DNA from: Armatimonadota bacterium
GTDB taxonomy: Bacteria > Armatimonadota > UBA5829
Length of the DNA: 15,537 nt
Assembly (NCBI GenBank): GCA_023398345.1
Contig: JAEWSK010000090.1
Location: 1 to 15,537, forward strand
Direction of reading: 5' to 3'
Below are positions 13,725 to 15,537 of the stretch, in pieces. The notes under the pieces were generated by a model. The model was not told the origin of the DNA. It worked only from the letters and a program-made list of their open reading frames with translations, and ran no database searches. A program made the position numbers and the translations under genes. Within the stretch, counting starts at the first letter, position 1; each line of letters starts with the position of its first letter.

Positions 13725-14990
13725 TTGGCAAGAATTGGTTATGATCGCACCGGCGAACGGTGTTCTTTATGTGGAAAAAGCCGCGACCAAGTGCGCAAGC
13801 TGCTCGTGGGAGTCTACGGCGGCATATGTCTGGACTGCGTCGAGCTGTGCAACGAGATCATTCGTGGCGAGGCGAAGCAATCGCTTGATTTTGAGTCTGC
13901 AGGCTCGGTTCCTAAGCCAAAAGAGATATATCGCATACTGAGTCAGTATGTCATTGGCCAGGAAAAGGCAAAGCGCACATTGTCGGTTGCAGTGTATAAC
14001 CACTTCAAGCGAATCAATGCTCAGATGTCGGACGTCGAGTTGGCGAAGTCCAATATTATGCTTATTGGGCCGACCGGCTCAGGTAAGACTCTTCTTGCTC
14101 AGACGCTGGCAAAGATACTTAATGTCCCATTTGCAATTGCTGACGCGACATCGCTTACCGAAGCGGGTTATGTCGGCGAGGATGTCGAGAACATACTGCT
14201 TAAGCTCTTGCAGGCCGCCGATACCGGCGACAGCCTACAAAATACAGTCAAGAATGCCCAGCGCGGAATAATATATATCGATGAGATAGACAAGATTACG
14301 CGCAAGTCCGATAACCCTTCAATTACTCGCGACGTCTCAGGCGAGGGCGTTCAACAGGCACTGTTGAAGATACTCGAAGGCACAGTTGCCAGCGTTCCGC
14401 CGCAGGGCGGGCGCAAGCATCCGCAGCAGGAATACGTACAAATTGATACGACCAACGTTTTGTTTATCTGTGGCGGAGCTTTTGAGGGCCTTGACGATAT
14501 TATACGGCATAGGGTGTCGGACAATAATATGGGTTTTCGCGCTGACATAAAGAGCAAAAAAGATCAAGGAGTCGGCGAGATTCTTTCTCAGGTGATGCCC
14601 GAAGATCTACTAAAATTCGGTCTCATCCCTGAGTTTGTGGGCAGGCTGCCTATAGTTGCCACACTTGACGCGCTAGATCAAAGTGCGCTCGTCCAGATTC
14701 TTACTCAGCCTAAAAATGCGCTTGTAAAGCAGTATCAGAAGTTCTTCGACTACGATGGAGTGGATCTTGCATTCACTGATGAGGCTCTGTGCGAGATTGC
14801 AAATGAGGCGCTCGGACGCGGCATGGGCGCAAGGGCCCTGCGCGCCATTATAGAAGAAGTGATGCTCAACATCATGTATGAGATTCCATCCCAAAAAGAT
14901 GTAAAGAAGTGCATCGTAACTGAAGAAACTATTCTGAACAAGAAGGAGCCTACGCTCGTCACATTGAGCGAGGTCAAGCAAGCGTCTTAG
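13725..14990 (+). CDS. clpX: ATP-dependent Clp protease ATP-binding subunit ClpX
   Basis: ClpX is the hexameric AAA+ unfoldase that feeds ClpP. From TTG 13725 it has 421 residues, the usual size. The N-terminal zinc-binding domain holds Cys13, Cys16, Cys35 and Cys38 (CSLC and CLDC). The AAA+ core shows Walker A GPTGSGKT (115-122), the GYVG pore loop (148-151), Walker B IIYIDEID (182-189), the [21 protein letters not shown] stretch, EFVGRLP with Arg307 and sensor 2 GARALR with Arg370. The ClpP-docking loop reads NNMGF (Met-Gly-Phe at 269-271) instead of the usual IGF or LGF. It lies 93 nt after clpP and one base before the lon ATG. The inverted repeat beside its ribosome-binding site may influence translation. 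Confidence 0.97.
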   Translation: MARIGYDRTGERCSLCGKSRDQVRKLLVGVYGGICLDCVELCNEIIRGEAKQSLDFESAGSVPKPKEIYRILSQYVIGQEKAKRTLSVAVYNHFKRINAQMSDVELAKSNIMLIGPTGSGKTLLAQTLAKILNVPFAIADATSLTEAGYVGEDVENILLKLLQAADTGDSLQNTVKNAQRGIIYIDEIDKITRKSDNPSITRDVSGEGVQQALLKILEGTVASVPPQGGRKHPQQEYVQIDTTNVLFICGGAFEGLDDIIRHRVSDNNMGFRADIKSKKDQGVGEILSQVMPEDLLKFGLIPEFVGRLPIVATLDALDQSALVQILTQPKNALVKQYQKFFDYDGVDLAFTDEALCEIANEALGRGMGARALRAIIEEVMLNIMYEIPSQKDVKKCIVTEETILNKKEPTLVTLSEVKQAS

Positions 14991-14991
14991 T

Positions 14992-15537
14992 ATGTCTTAT
15001 ATAAGTCAAGGAATTCAGGATGAATTGCCTGTGCGCAATCAGGACGAAGGCGTGCCGCGCAAATTGCCCCGTGTTTTGCCGGCGCTGCCGGTGCGTGACA
15101 CGGTTTATTTCCCGCATATGCTTTTCCCGCTTTTTTTGGGGCGGGAAAAGTCGATCCATGCTCTCGACCATGCTCTTGAGACCAATAGATATATTCTATT
15201 GATTGCTCAAAAAGACGTATCCGTCGAGGATCCGACCCCAGATGATGTGTACAATGTCGGCATTATCGCCGAAGTAATGCAAGTTCTGCGCGTGCCGGAT
15301 GGAACTGTCAGAGTCACCCTCGAAGGCATAGAGCGGGCAAAGATATCTCAATTCACACAAACCGATCCATTCTTCAAAGTTAGCATCAAGCGTCTCCCCG
15401 ACACTCGCCACAAGGGTCTGCGAATAGAGGCGTTGATGCGCAACGTCACTACTTTGTTCGATCAGCTCATACAGAATCAGGGCAGTCAGAGCGGCCGTCC
15501 GATTCCGCCGGAACTGCTTATGAACGTGGTGAGTATC
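14992..15537 (+). CDS. lon: Lon protease, N-terminal part (runs off the right edge)
   Basis: Lon is an ATP-dependent cytoplasmic protease with fused AAA+ and Ser/Lys peptidase domains. The first 182 codons are present and all belong to the N-terminal substrate-recognition (LON) domain. LPALPVRDTVYFPHMLFPLFLGR (about 30-52) matches the classic PVLPLRDVVVYPHM opening. VGIIAEVMQVLRVPDGTVRV and LEGIERAKI are family-typical, as is the late segment IPPELLMNVVSI. The ATPase and protease domains lie beyond the window. The ATG is one base after the clpX stop, with only a weak upstream purine run, so translation is likely coupled to clpX. An alternative TTG at 15025 with AGGA upstream is possible but would only trim the non-conserved start. 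Confidence 0.96.
   Translation, partial: MSYISQGIQDELPVRNQDEGVPRKLPRVLPALPVRDTVYFPHMLFPLFLGREKSIHALDHALETNRYILLIAQKDVSVEDPTPDDVYNVGIIAEVMQVLRVPDGTVRVTLEGIERAKISQFTQTDPFFKVSIKRLPDTRHKGLRIEALMRNVTTLFDQLIQNQGSQSGRPIPPELLMNVVSI

Noticed and set aside
1..15537. CRISPR arrays, insertion sequences, toxin-antitoxin or phage genes
   Set aside because: I saw no regularly spaced repeats, transposase or integrase motifs, or short paired toxin-like genes. The tRNA genes show no flanking attachment-site duplication within the window.

Overview
The window is a stretch of chromosome from a diderm bacterium, at roughly even GC. An MlaE/MlaF/MlaD lipid transporter implies an outer membrane. The purine genes encode the three-part FGAM synthase (PurS, PurQ, small PurL) rather than the single long PurL of gamma- and beta-proteobacteria. 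TTG and GTG starts are frequent. An Armatimonadota-like lineage is my guess from gene style only; the sequence does not prove it.

Left part (1-10311, all minus strand). In transcription order it reads mlaE, mlaF, mlaD, rplI, dnaB, purD, purE, purB, purS, purQ and purL (cut by the left edge). A strong sigma70-type promoter (TTGACA, 17 nt, TATACT) lies just before mlaE. I see no rho-independent terminator and no second clear promoter before the left edge. Outer-membrane lipid trafficking, a ribosomal protein, the replicative helicase and six purine genes may therefore share one long transcript. The gaps on both sides of purE carry related AATCGCGAAA-type repeats.

Middle (10312-11664). A divergent plus-strand gene encodes a one-pass membrane-anchored protein with an Ala/Pro-rich linker and a PsbP/Mog1-like C-terminal domain. 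Two near-consensus promoters follow; one has a palindrome filling its spacer. They precede a tRNA cluster, Lys(CTT)-Leu(TAG)-Gly(GCC), each with an encoded CCA. A rho-independent terminator ends the cluster and runs into the leader of the next gene.

Right part (11680-15537, plus strand). This is the protein-quality-control cluster tig-clpP-clpX-lon: the ribosome-bound chaperone, the ClpXP protease and the start of Lon (cut by the right edge). The clpP-clpX gap holds a perfect 11-bp inverted repeat ending one base before the clpX Shine-Dalgarno.

Most of the window is housekeeping, and I did not find a clearly new system. The points most worth a second look are the beta-rich C-terminal domain on MlaD, the unusual operon composition, the tig leader terminator, the clpP-clpX repeat and the palindromic promoter spacer. 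Several starts are placed later than the longest open frame (rplI, tig, clpX) on Shine-Dalgarno spacing and family N-termini.
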